From NCBI GenBank assembly GCA_964035545.1, contig OZ037768.1, positions 6,315,241 to 6,379,240 of the forward strand: a stretch of 64,000 nt of DNA. Reading direction: 5' to 3'. The position numbers were made by a program, and so were the translations under genes. Of this stretch, positions 14,801-26,537 are shown one piece after another. The first letter of the stretch is position 1. Every line of letters begins with the position of its first letter. The notes beneath the pieces are model-generated. The model saw nothing but the letters and a program-made list of their open reading frames with translations, searched no databases and was not told the origin of the DNA. Origin of the DNA: Bugula neritina. Taxonomy: Eukaryota > Bryozoa > Gymnolaemata > Cheilostomatida > Bugulidae.

Positions 14801-17800
14801 CAGCTCAGACTCGATGCTTATTTTGCAAAATACAAACTCATATATAGATAATATTCTGTTGGTAACAATGTTGTATGCAGTCAGTGTTGAAATATAATGC
14901 CTTCATTACAGTTTTAGTGGGATCAGCGTTTTCTCTGTAACTATCATGTTGCATCACACAATATGAAAAAATGTTCATCAAATCCAATGTTTAATCATCA
15001 TTTATTCTAGCATATACCAGAGAACCTTTGTATTTTACCCAACTGACTAAAACATGTATTGAAAACTCATTAGTAAAATTGTTGATGTTATTGCGGTAGC
15101 TTCACAGCTAAGTGTAGGCACTCCATCCAGCAATGGTTTGAGGTTGATTATTTCACAGTTAAAAGAATTTAGAGTCTAGATTCTAGACTATATTGTCCCA
15201 TGGCTGATGTCATTACATTTGTAAGATAATCATGCTGTTTCGCTAAGTAAATCGTATACAAGAAAGGGTTATCAACATGGTATTATAGGTGATGATACCA
15301 ACTGGCAATATAGACCCACATGCAAGGCATTACATGTTAATACTAATTTTTATACAAAATGTCTACATTATCTGTGCAATTAAACTCTTGCAGATTAATA
15401 TGTGATTGATTAAAAAAGCTACTGCTATATAAATTTAAAATAAAACAGTAGTAAGTACACAAGCAAGTAATTTATGGTTAGCGTAGGTTCATGCATTTGT
15501 AATATGCATGTGAAGCAATTTTTTAAATTATCACATTAAAATAAGCTGAAGCGCAAAATAATCAGACTATGAGAATGTATTCAGTAATATGCATTGATTT
15601 AAAACTAAATCATGAAATGATAATCATTTTTGCAACTTCTGTACTTGGTAGACAAGATAGAGAGGGGTGGTGTGACTGCTGTAACTGTGTTACTGCTCTA
15701 CATACTAACAGACTAGGCTAGTGTATTGAAGTGCCTTACATAAGATATTTCAATAAAACTGGTGAGTTTAGTGTGGCCACTGCCATTGCAGCTAGGTGAC
15801 TGTGCTAGTGTGCTATGCTCTCACTACTGCTTTGCAATAAAACCAAGTAACAGCACTGGTTGATTTGATGTTCTAAGGTCTAAGTAATGTCTACCTTTGA
15901 TGAAATCACCTAAGTTAGAACAGCCTGCATATAGTTGATGAAAAGCTAAGTCAGAAAACTGGCAAAGCAATATAAGCCAAAACAGATTTCGTAATACTAA
16001 TAATTTCCCCATACACTGAAGTGTTGTAGATGACTACAGCGTGATCAGACTATAAAACTCAACCAAAAAAGGGGTGTGTACCAACTCTAAAATATCACCA
16101 CTATAACTTATATAAAACTCTACATTTTCAAATGCAAATGAATTATTAGGCCAATCAGATACAATCATTAGCTGGTCATGTAGAGTCCTGCCAATCAGAA
16201 TTGTATAAAGGTGCAGCCAGCCAGCGTGCTACCCATCTGCCAAAAACAACCAGCCCATTTACCACTATGTCGATGAAAATGTCATTAAATGTGTTTTGCC
16301 AAAACAGCTGGGGCTGTGGTCAATTTGCACCAGGGTATTTTTTTAAACTTGTACTTTTTATTTGCATTTTTTAAGCACTTAGATTAAACATTTTGAAAAA
16401 TGAACACATGATTCATAAATTTAAGATATGAAACAAAATAATGCATGTAATAAAAGTTGCACAGCTATTTCCTAGAAGTATGCATTTTGCATTTGAACTT
16501 GCAGAAGTTTATATAAGTTATAGTGGTGAGTATTCTAGAATTGGTACAAGCTACTAAATGTACCAAACTTACATGGTCTATTGCTGAGTTATTTATATAT
16601 CAAACAGTAATATGCTATTAATACATATGATGTTATAGATATTTGTGATTCATTCCTATGTTATATATATTATATACCTTTTGGTTATGGTTACGGTCAG
16701 TTCTTTCTATGCTGTCAAGCTGTACACTTTATACATTACAACAATAAACCTTACGTTAAATTATTCTAATGGTCTCATCTTAATTATTACCCACGACAAC
16801 ATACAAAAACTGAAAACATAACAGATAGTAATGTGAGTTATGCAATCTATTTGTAGGAGGAGATGTGCCTTACCTGACTATTGGTCCAACGAATCTAAAT
16901 GAGGTCACTGAAGGGTTTAATCAGTATTTAAATGGCTATAAATATGCTATATATGCTATAATGGCTGCAGGTTAGTGGTCTTGGAATGACTCATGTGTCT
17001 AATCTATACTCTTATTATACGAGCCAATCTACCTTTAACTCTATTGTAATTATTGTGGTTGTACTCTCTTCCAAGTGTGACTCTTCAAAGTTGCTCGCTG
17101 ACATGCCTTACTGATTCAATGGTGGCAGCATCAGTGTCTTCTGATGAGTCATTGATGAAGAATTCTGCTCAATTTATATCATTACACTATGAAAATAGGT
17201 AGAGTGCTAGTAAAAACCAGGCAATAAGCCAATAATATGTGATATTTTATACATGTTCTTTATATATTATTATGGTAGCAGCTTCCCAAAATTATTTATT
17301 TGAAAGTCCCTAACTGCTAATAAGAATATTTATATGTTAGCTGTTTATATTTACTTTGTCAAATGCTTTTGTTAGTTTTTGAAATTTATATGTATATTGT
17401 GTTTTGTTTTGTAGTGCCAACCACAACAACATCTACTACAAGTGAGTCTAAGTACATGTTTATCGTGTTTATTTTACACTTATTATTTATGCAGTAACTT
17501 TTTTCTGCAACCTAATTTTTGCTTCTCTTGAATTAAATGTGAAATATGTAAAATTGCTGTACCTTAACTACATCTGAAATTCGAAAAATTATTAACCATT
17601 TCGCCGTGATTATACTTAGTTTGTTGAGCTGGTGGTGATCTATCAGTAGTTGGTGTGTAGCTATATGAACTGTGAGCATTGCATTCTATATATCTGTGTG
17701 TCCATAGCCACTGTATCAATTCTCTGCTATTATTCTTTTAGACACCTTAAACAGTATGCTATCTGTTGTTTTTTTTTGTTTAATAATTCTTAGTGTATAC

Positions 17801-18329
17801 TTATGAAGCATTCTGCTAAATCGATCAACTTTATAATATGTCTAGAGTATAAACTATAAACTGATGCAATTTTTATTTTTAAAACCTGGGCTAATACTGA
17901 TGATAAGAAATATCGAATATGGATGATCATTGATGAGAAATAAGATCTCAAAAAGTTGTTTATTCAATCACAAGTAGGTTATTTACATGACATCTTTTAT
18001 TTGCTATTAATAGCTACCACACAGACCATACTCATTAAGGGAGTTTCCGGTAATCCAGGATCAGAAGGTCCTGTTGGTTCAATTGGAGCTACTGGAGAAA
18101 AGGGCTCCAAGGTTTGTCTATTTTATAGTAAAGCTATACAGAGAAAATTCTAATTCAGCGCTGTAAATCCTAATAAAGTCATAGATTACTGTAAATTTTC
18201 AATAATAACTTCTTGCAGTATTTACATCACACAGATATGGGATTTAGTTTATGTTGTTGCAACCTTACCTAATAATTAGGAACACAACTGTAATAGTCTG
18301 TTGAATCAAAATATATATTATATTATTAT

Positions 18330-18403
<74 letters not shown>

Positions 18404-20630
18404 TGGTAAAGGATTCTTTCTTTGGTGTAGGGAGCTATTGGACCTACCGGTGCTACAGGTGATAAGGGAGATTTTGGTGACCCCGGAGATCAAGGAGTTA
18501 TGGGCTCAACTGGTGCTACAGGAGAGCGAGGTTCAAATGGTTCAATTGGAGTAGTTGGAGATAAAGGCGAAAGAGGTGCCACTGGACAAATTGGAGATAA
18601 AGGTACAGTTTGTTTATGTGCTTTAGTTACTTTCAAATAAAAATTATTTTTGTGGTGCTTCTAACAATAGAACTGGTGTGCTGTAGGCCTCAAAATTAAT
18701 TGCTATGACTTTTGCTTAAATAGGTTCTTAGTAATGTGTTGAAATAAACTTAACTGAGCTGAGCTTTTTCTTGAATAATGAAGGTGTGAGAGGGGATGTT
18801 GGAGCTACAGGAGAAAATGGTGCAAGGGGAGATCAAGGAGAAAAGGGACAACCTGGTTTGGTCGGACCTGATGGTTTTCAGGGTTTGAAAGGAGAAAAGG
18901 GTGCTCAAGGTATGGTTGTGTAATGGTGAAGGACAATACAGTGTCTGTCTTTATATGTCATATATAGAGTCATGGTATTTTATTACTTAAACAACCTGCC
19001 TATAGATGGGTTTTGGACTTGTTTAAAATAATTTATAAAATGTGTTTGCAATTGTTTGGGTAATTTATTATATATATTTTGCCGTTATGTTGATTCAAAA
19101 ACGTTACTTGGAAACTTAAAAGAGTATTTTAGTAATTTATAGTTTTTGTATGATCACGTTATCTTGAATGATGTAAATATGTTGCATACGTATCCTTGGT
19201 TGCAGGTGACACTGGTTTGGAAGGGGATCAAGGGCCGCCGGGACCAAAGGGTAGCCAAGGTATAACCGGAGACAGAGGAATACCAGCTTTTATTGTGCTG
19301 ACTAATGAGTGTAGTTCACAGTGTGTCGGTGAGAACAACGTCTGCACGGATACTGACCTGTCATTTGAGTGCGGATGTGGTCCGGGCTACACTCTTGAGA
19401 GTGACGGCAGCTGTAAGGGTGAGTGACATCTCAGAAACTTTTATTTCTCAAGCAGACTCTAAAATTTGTATTGTTTTTGTGATTTTAAATTTAGCATTAA
19501 GTATATCGGTTTTTAAAACTGAGTTGAATAGAAAAAATGTTATCATGTATCTTTTTTATTTTAATGCTAAGAGCTGATGAATATACAAGTTATGTATTTT
19601 TTTAAAAAATTGCTAAAACAAATTTACCAGTTATTTGAAAAACTTCTTTGAATTGTCAATTTGCTATTCACTTTGTGTTAGAATGTTTGTGTATAAAGTA
19701 TGTTGGGATATAACTCGTGTGACTGTAGATTTTGATGAGTGTAAGTTACATAACGGAATGTGTCAACAGATATGTAACAACACTCTGGGCTCCAGAAGCT
19801 GTTCATGCTTCGATGGTTACACTCTCTCTCCTAATGCCAGAACTTGTATGGGTAAGTCACATTTTTACACTTGTGCGCATTTGTAGGCTTAAAATTCAAA
19901 ACTGTCATATGGGAGTTGTCTTCTATAAATGATCTTTATATACCGAAAAGCCAGGATCATAAAAAATTCAAAAACTGCAATAATAATATTTATATTTCAA
20001 CCATAATATTTTCAAAGCGAGGTAAGAATAAAATAATGATGAATTCTGGAGCTGATTAGATTTGTCACACTCAATTTCAGACATAGATGAGTGCTTATTA
20101 AACACAGATGACTGTACTAATGGAGAACAGTGTTTCAATGAAGTCGGCACCTTCAAGTGTCTCATCAAACAAACAGTGACAGCAGGTACAAACATTTTGT
20201 ACATACTTTTCAATTTGCTTGACAAAATGGGTAGAATTCATGCATATTCGTAGTTGTAGAGTTTGTCTTGAAAAAGATTCCATTCATCATAAGCCGTCTG
20301 ACAAGTCAATGGTGACTGTTCTAAGTTAAGGTCTCCAGATCATAGTTCTCCATAAGATTCCATTAAGCTCAAATTAACCAGCTTCTTTTAATAATATTTT
20401 TCATTATCTCCATATATTTTATAGCTCAATTGGTTGAAATACAGCAACTTGGAAGTCAGAATTGGTGGGGACTCATTGCTCTGGGTCTCCTTATTTGGGC
20501 AGCTGTGCTGAGTATATCCTGCATTATCTTATGCATAATTCTTTGTGTTGACCACAAGAAAAATAAATCCAGGAAATATCAAGAGAGCTATTATGGCTCT
20601 TCTACTAATGTTGACAATGACAGTACTTAA
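5811..20630 (+). CDS. type I transmembrane protein: three novel modules, collagen domain, three EGF units
   Basis: Twenty exons join in frame to 938 residues: 5811-5874, 6564-6820, 7645-7727, 7893-8128, 8323-8579, 9318-9549, 9883-9984, 10605-10637, 11187-11316, 11832-11964, 12722-12827, 16857-16970, 17415-17441, 18014-18111, 18431-18602, 18784-18909, 19206-19418, 19729-19851, 20081-20185, 20425-20630. Exon 1 is a signal peptide (FIVISCFILLW) and fixes the start. Residues ~22-213, ~214-376 and ~422-582 are three related modules with a GHIHAF/GGYLSRF-type motif, FQIWR, and later GD-[RLV]-[IL]-G. Thr-rich linkers separate them. Residues ~594-745 are 50 uninterrupted Gly-X-Y triplets, then three EGF-like units, two of calcium-binding type (DxDEC); the third looks shortened. 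A ~27-residue hydrophobic segment (WWGLIALGLLIW ...) and a ~30-residue basic-then-polar tail end the protein. It is likely a trimeric adhesion or matrix receptor at the cell surface. I do not recognise a named orthologue. Exon 1 and the 27- and 33-nt microexons are the least certain parts. Confidence 0.82.
13570..13653 (+). other. short ORF in left arm of inverted repeat
   Basis: A 27-residue ORF begins MEKLLVLRNLFWLILLCQF, which resembles a signal peptide. It lies about 95 bases after a TATATAAG box (13468-13475), which itself follows an octamer-like ATTTGCAT (13443-13450). The right arm carries the matching ORF on the opposite strand, starting MGKLLVLRNLFW. It may be a remnant of a real first exon or part of the element's own gene. 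There is no proof of expression. Confidence 0.3.
15824..16012 (-). other. short ORF in right arm of inverted repeat
   Basis: A 62-residue ORF starts MGKLLVLRNLFWLILLCQF and is homologous to the left-arm ORF but open for longer, because the left copy reaches a stop earlier. It faces inward, as the left copy does. The hydrophobic N-terminus looks like a signal peptide. No domain is recognised after it. Confidence 0.3.
18333..18399. repeat. (TA)n microsatellite
   Basis: This is a nearly pure TA dinucleotide run preceded by a short ATT-rich stretch. It lies in the intron just before the large Gly-X-Y exon of the collagen/EGF gene and ends about 30 bases before the acceptor. Confidence 0.95.
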
Positions 20631-20788
20631 TCAACTATTGATACTCAAATTTTTATTGCATACAAACATCTATAAAACTAGTATGTAACGGCTGACTTTC
20701 ATACATTTCTTACTCAACCTGTTTTGCTTATGCAAGTTGTGGTATTTTGAACAGTAGTTTTGCTTTGTGAAATGCTGATTTGGCATGT

Positions 20789-20794
20789 AATAAA
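20789..20794 (+). terminator. polyadenylation signal AATAAA of the collagen/EGF gene
   Basis: AATAAA is found about 160 bases after the stop codon at 20630, a typical distance for a short 3' UTR. TMEM19 converges from the other strand and ends coding at 21323. Confidence 0.5.
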
Positions 20795-21322
20795 ATCGCC
20801 TCTAGCTGTGCCTTAACCATTTTACCATTATTGTATTCTATTTAATATGCTATATGGCATAGGATTCCTATATTTTTATTTTATATAAGAGCATAATATT
20901 GCACCTGTAACAATCTCAATGGTTTTACATTCCATTTTTCTTTTTACTTGTGAGTACAAATTTCATGTTTTATCTCTATATAATAATGTATGTTTTTAGT
21001 ATTGAGTAATATTTTATGCAGGTTTTGCAAGATGTATTTACTTTCATGTATATATGCACACACACATTTATATATAATAATAAAATGGATTTCAACAGTT
21101 TACACTCGATCTATATGACCGGTAATATCCATCTAATAACTCTACTTCAAAAAATTGGTGTGTGACGTCTGTGAAGCTCTGCCACAATCTTGGATTTTGT
21201 ATAAAAACACGAAACAAACAGTATATTATTTACACTCTAAAACATAACTAGGCACATCTCCGTGTATACTGTACAAACCATAAAATACCATTAATAATAT
21301 ATAGCAAGATATATCCATTCTA
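20795..21322. other. convergent intergenic region
   Basis: This is the short AT-rich gap between the 3' ends of the collagen/EGF gene (+) and TMEM19 (-). It should hold the TMEM19 3' UTR. No further coding signal was seen. Confidence 0.6.
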
Positions 21323-24300
21323 CTACGTCAAGAACCACCAAATGTAAAATGCTACACGAGGTATAATGAGACTAGTGATTATTGTAGAGATTAAATTCAC
21401 CGCATGATTGTCAAATATAGCTCTTCCGGAAATATCTTTAACAGAAGGATCGGGTCGCTCGACAACATATCTTCCTTTGGCCAGGCCTACAATTATATTT
21501 CCACTTAATACGGTCATATTTGTATCCTAGTTCACCTCTGCAAGTTTATTCAAGTAATTAAGCAATTTTTACCCAAATTTATTAAGCGCAATGAACAACA
21601 ACACATGTACTATGAGAAAGCAAAAATGTAGTTCAATGTTTGCGAGGATTGTTTTGTGTGGCAGCAACCAATGACGTTTTCAACACTCAAAATCATTTTC
21701 TATTTAATAGGATTTCATGCAAAATTAGTACCAATTAATTACTAAAATTCACAAACATGAAAAAACCCTGATTCAAATGCAGGCTAATCCATACAAATGT
21801 TAAGCTATTATAAATGAACAACTAACATAACAATGTGTTGTGGAAACTAGTTTACAATGACATGTTATGCAAACTGATGGCTATATACCTGAATATTGAA
21901 AAGTAGATCCAATCAAGGAGTCTATGAGACTACCTATAAACCCTGCCAGTGTACACAGAACTATGACAGGCCACTGGTGAGCAGAGCTGGCAATATGTTC
22001 AGTATCTACACTTAGAAGTAACGTGATGTAAAATGATATTCCCACAATCAAACCACCTAGACCACTTGCTACTGTGCCGGCAATAGAAATACCACCATTT
22101 GTACCTACATAATAAGATAACATTTGGGTTCATATTTTAGACATTTACAATTTGCAATTTTATTATGTCACAATAACTCAATACTTGAAAATTAATAAAA
22201 TGATAGCTGATGATGCTTTGTATGATGACTGAATGCATGCGCATTTAAATACAGGGTCTACAAAAAACTACAGGGAAAGGTATTTGAGTACACGTAAGCT
22301 TAACTTCAGTATATTATTGAAGACTTGAACAAACTTTGCTTAAAGATTCAATAAAAAACCAAGGTTTCAAAAAGAGATAACTCAATTTCTTTTAGATAAT
22401 CCGACGTAATACCTTTAGGAACTCTCTGAAAAGAAGTGACCAGGTAGGGCTGGCTGAAAGGCAAAACAGGACCCAACTCTGATGCCAGTGTATCACCACA
22501 ACTACAGCTGATGGCACCAAGTACGCTGACACTCCACCAGGAGGCGCTATACGACTTAACAAAGTCTATGGGAGTCTCTACACAGCCATCTTCCAGGCAG
22601 TAGAAGAGTGTGAAGATAGTAGCCACACCTCCATTGCTGAGCACCTGCACACAATTGCGGGCAGTGTCTACAATGACATGCTCATCCAGTCAGTGACACA
22701 AGGTGGTTAACATAGAGTAATAAGGTTACAGACGTATAAAGATCAGCAAACATAATATTATCATGGCATTACATCCAATACAACCTTGTTGAGTGCCTAC
22801 AAAGTTGAAGAAGTTAGATTTTACACTTACTTGACAATTAAAAAAGTAATTTGATGAATACCAGAACACTACCAAAACAACACAGCACATTCTCTTTACC
22901 AACCATGCATGTATGCATCATCCTGCACTAATTCAAGTTCTTAGGTATAATTATTGCTGGTGCTAAAATTTTTCACAAAACTTTGCCTCACTTGACCGAG
23001 TTAGCTCTAGTAGCTGAATGTTGATACCTGAGCAAGTATGAGTCATATGCGCTCATATGACTCATACATATATTATAACCTTTGACACATTTAATATTAC
23101 ACAAGTAGGTTTACTTTACCTTCCCATGGAAACCCGAAAACAAACTAAGGCTGGAGCAAAACATTAAAGATAGTGAGATACACTTTACTTACGCTGGTCT
23201 GCATTTTCATCAAATTGAGATTTTTGGGATATTCTAAACTTTGTTGCTTTAGAGCCGACCAGATAAAAAGTCAAGAGAGAAACTAGGAAGCCATAATGAA
23301 CAAGGCACAATATCCACCCAATAATCATTGCTAAAAGAATAAAGAAACATAGTTTCATCACAGGAGTGTTGAATTATTACGCACTGTTTTGCGAAATTCT
23401 ATAAGATTCAAAATAAATATAACACCTAAATGGAATACAAAACAGCATTGAGACACAAAGAAACAAACATTAGTATGCATAGAGATGTAGAGCTTCAGAA
23501 ACGTACATAACATTACGTAGTGAATAATCTACTAGACTGAATCTCCACACATGCATATCCAGAACCATCAGATTACTGACCTGCTAAAGCGCCAGAAGTA
23601 GTCAACGACTTTTTCCGAATGCCATTATAAGCTAGATATGAAGGTAGAATGATTGAAAGTGCAAACTTGAAAGGACCCACTGGTCTGTACAGCCCTGCAA
23701 CAGATGTGTGAGAAGTTAACTGTTTCATTAAGCCTAGGGCCACACTGTGCGTATTTTCGCATGCGAAAATTGAAACCACGAGTAGCAAAGGTGTCTACTG
23801 TAGCGTCAGTGATGCGTGATAAATAAAGCTTTCATTTTTAAATCGCACTCGCTTTTAATAAAACGCAATTTACTGGAATATAGCACTAAAATAAAAGAAT
23901 TGGGCTCGCTAAATAACTACCAGCCAATTAGGTGACGACGACAGAGACGATTCGCACTTGCGTTGAGAATGCAGAGCGACAAGTGCGAATGTTTTCTCAA
24001 CGCATACAGTGGACACCTTTGCTACTCGTGGTTTAAATGTTCGCATCCGAAAATACGCAGTGTGGCCCTAGGCTAACTAGAACATTGCAAATATTGTTTC
24101 TAAATTAGGGAATTTTTCTGCTTTCAAAAAGTTTATCAAAAAATTCCAAACTGGCTTTAAAAGGGATGTTATGTATTTGAAAAAGTTGCCAAGAGCTATT
24201 CGCAACTCTGTTTCACCAAATTATAATCGCACGTTATATAGTAACTAGAATAAATCTGCTACTTTAGTATAAACCTTAAATGTTAACTAAATTCCAATTT

Positions 24301-24661
24301 ACTAATTTAATTTTGTTCATCTAAAAAATTAAAAAATAACTTTAATTCAGATACCAAAGGTTTTTTTGAAACTGCTGTGATCAAAACAAGCCTGGTGTTA
24401 CATTAGGTTCAAGGATTGCAATAATTTTTGAGCTATACAATGTATATTTATGGTAACTTCAAATACTACATTGAAACAATGCAATAACTTCGACAATTAT
24501 TTTAACAATAAAATGCATCAAAAAGTAAGAGCTTTTTTATCAATTTAAACCTTACCACTTTTGCTTCCTTCACTATGGGAATAGTTGACTAAACAAATGA
24601 ACCATGTTATCAATGAAAGTGGTGTTACTATATAGAGCAACACCAAAGCTCCAACTTTCAT
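21323..24661 (-). CDS. TMEM19: TMEM19, multi-pass membrane protein
   Basis: Six exons, in transcription order 24556-24661, 23581-23694, 23193-23330, 22413-22667, 21889-22104 and 21323-21486, all join in phase 1 and give 330 residues; vertebrate TMEM19 is about 336. Family landmarks are clear: NGIRKKSLTTSGALA, YSASWWSVSVLGAISCSCGDT followed by ELGPVL, VPKGTNGGISIAGTVASG, GSLIDSLIGSTFQYSG, and DNHAVNL near the end. Several hydrophobic helices alternate with short loops. The family (DUF92/TMEM19) is a polytopic membrane protein of poorly known function in animals; plant and bacterial relatives include VTE6-like phytyl-phosphate kinases. For the last exon I used the acceptor at 21487, which restores the family sequence. 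A longer reading further upstream meets a stop. Intron 1 contains a MITE. Confidence 0.93.
23731..24074. mobile_element. MITE with ~65-bp terminal inverted repeats in TMEM19 intron 1
   Basis: The ends are inverted repeats beginning AGCCTAGGGCCACACTG. They continue through CGTATTTTCG, then ACCACGAGTAGCAAAGGTGT, with a few mismatches, to CACTGTA or CTACTGTA. The total is about 340 bp with no coding capacity. The core is less AT-rich than its surroundings and contains CG-rich words such as GACGACGACAGAG and GCGACAAGTGCG. A clear target duplication could not be fixed because the termini are palindromic (CCTAGG). It is probably a non-autonomous DNA transposon. Confidence 0.85.
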
Positions 24662-26537
24662 GAGTAGAGTCGTAGTGAAGGCCTCACTTTTTCACTTGAT
24701 AGTCAAGGTAGCAGCACTAATGTTCAAGTTTCAAAAGCCAATAGCTCACTAAACCAGAAAAGCAAACAAAAATAAATATTATGAGATGTCTAATTGTATT
24801 TTATTCATTTATTCATTTAAGATCAGCAGAAAAGTTTGGTTTATTTTTTACTAATATTTATGCTAATAATTAACATTTCAATAATATACTTAGTTCTAAA
24901 GTTGTACCAACTTTAGCACAGGTCAAAGTAAAAGTGGCAGGTCATGTTTGAGTCACTAAAATTTACTCAAGTTGACAAGGGTACTTGTTACTTCCAATAA
25001 CGAAAACTGATTGACTTTAATTTACTTGTAGAAATTATCGACTAGATTAGCATTGATTTGGCTAAATCCAATTTTATAGAATTGCCGTAAATCTTTCAAA
25101 TCCAAGCCGTCTAAAGTTCAGAGGAAATAAATTTAGTTGTTAGCAGTTATAGCAATCATTAGGATAAATCTTTTAAATAATTCTAATCTAAAAAAAATTC
25201 AATGATAACTATTTTAACAAATAATTACATTATAATTGTTATTAGAAATTAAAATTCATTTGGTTGTTTAATATTAATTTGTTTTTGGTAAATAAGCTTT
25301 AATTTCTGGTTCAATCATCCACTTTTACTTTTAGCATAAATAAATATTAATGTTAGGTTAGCTTGACTTCAAGTCACCGTTTTTATAATTTCAACTGCTA
25401 GGCCCTAAATACATATAAATATGGATAACATTATAGAATTTTTGACATTGCACATGCTTTCCAGTAAATTCAACTATTTCATACAAGTGGATTTGATTAA
25501 CTTTAATTCACTTCAAGTTTATTTGCATCACAATTTGGCTTCTTTCAGTTAACCGTCGACTTGACTTTACAGTTTACATGCTGTGACTTTGATTCAAATG
25601 TAGAAAAAAATAGAACAGCCATAGGCATATTGATATTTAAATTTTTCTCAACACAAACACGTACAGCAACAGTAACAGTAAATGAGTTTAGGCTTTTGAT
25701 TCAAATCGATTAATCATTGATTTTGAGTTATTTTTGAACGTTACAGTTACAGTGTAGAATGTATTTGAAAATATGAATGAGCAAAGAACAACATATTCAT
25801 ATTGAAAACATAAAAAAGCATTATAATTATACTAATAGTAATTACTCACTCAGTGAGTAATTACTGAGTCAGTGACTCAATAATAACTAATTAGTAATTA
25901 CATTTATGATTTATTATTATTACTTAATACTAATACTAATAGTTACAGTAATACTTGAACTACTTGTATTTGTACAGACTTGTAGTTGTAGATTAAGATA
26001 TACTAATACTAATACTGAGTAATAGTAATACTATTACTATTAGACTTAGTATTAGTATTACTAATATTAATAATAAATGTAATACTATTTACTAATAGTA
26101 GTACTAATACTAATACTAATAGCTATAGTAATACTAATACTAATAGTATTAAAATAATATTAATAGTAATAGTATAACTATAACTAATAGTAATAGTAAA
26201 TTACTAAATCAGTAAAACTAAATGTAATACTTCAAGTTCATGAGTTCAACTTGTAGACACCCAACTTCAAACCTGTTTATTCATAGTGTTGTCACTATTG
26301 CAATCATAGAAATCAGTCGTAGGTTGGTAGTAATTTATTTTAAACTTTCAAGATTGAATTTATACAACCATAAGCACAATGCTTATCCTAATCCTATGCA
26401 TTACTTATACAATCACAGCACATAATGATAATTATGATACATTATTATTTATAAGCTTCATGCATGCTCATCCTTGGCTTAGCAATGATTTTTTAAACTA
26501 ATGTTTCGCTTTTAGACGAGGGGGGCGGGAAGAAGGG
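24662..26537. repeat. AT-rich region with degenerate (ACTAAT)n/(TAG)n tracts
   Basis: No exon was recognised. From about 25850 to 26230 the sequence is an interrupted microsatellite of ACTAAT/TAGTAAT units. Similar tracts recur at about 27350-27470 and 27770-27830, and around 3960-4480 near the left end. A composition change occurs at about 26515 (GAGGGGGGCGGGAAG), next to the small minus-strand exon. Confidence 0.6.

Larger units (their letters stand above)
12999..16583. mobile_element. 3.6-kb foldback-like element with ~0.8-kb inverted arms
   Basis: The left arm (about 12999-13781) and right arm (about 15778-16583) are reverse complements over nearly their whole length, with small indels. 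The outer ends match exactly at CAATAGACCATGTAAGTTTG. The spacer of about 2 kb (13782-15777) is unrelated. The whole element lies inside the 4-kb intron between exons 11 and 12 of the collagen/EGF gene, so it was probably inserted there. No clear target-site duplication was seen next to the ends. No transposase was recognised; the longest spacer ORF (14190-14396, 68 residues) has no family I know. It could be a non-autonomous DNA transposon or a local inverted duplication. Confidence 0.75.

Noticed and set aside
21487-21517. N-terminal extension of the last TMEM19 exon (MTVLSGNIIV)
   Set aside because: It does not join in frame with the previous exon, which ends in phase 1. The TGTAG acceptor at 21487 gives FQYSG-LAKGRYVVERPD, which fits the family.
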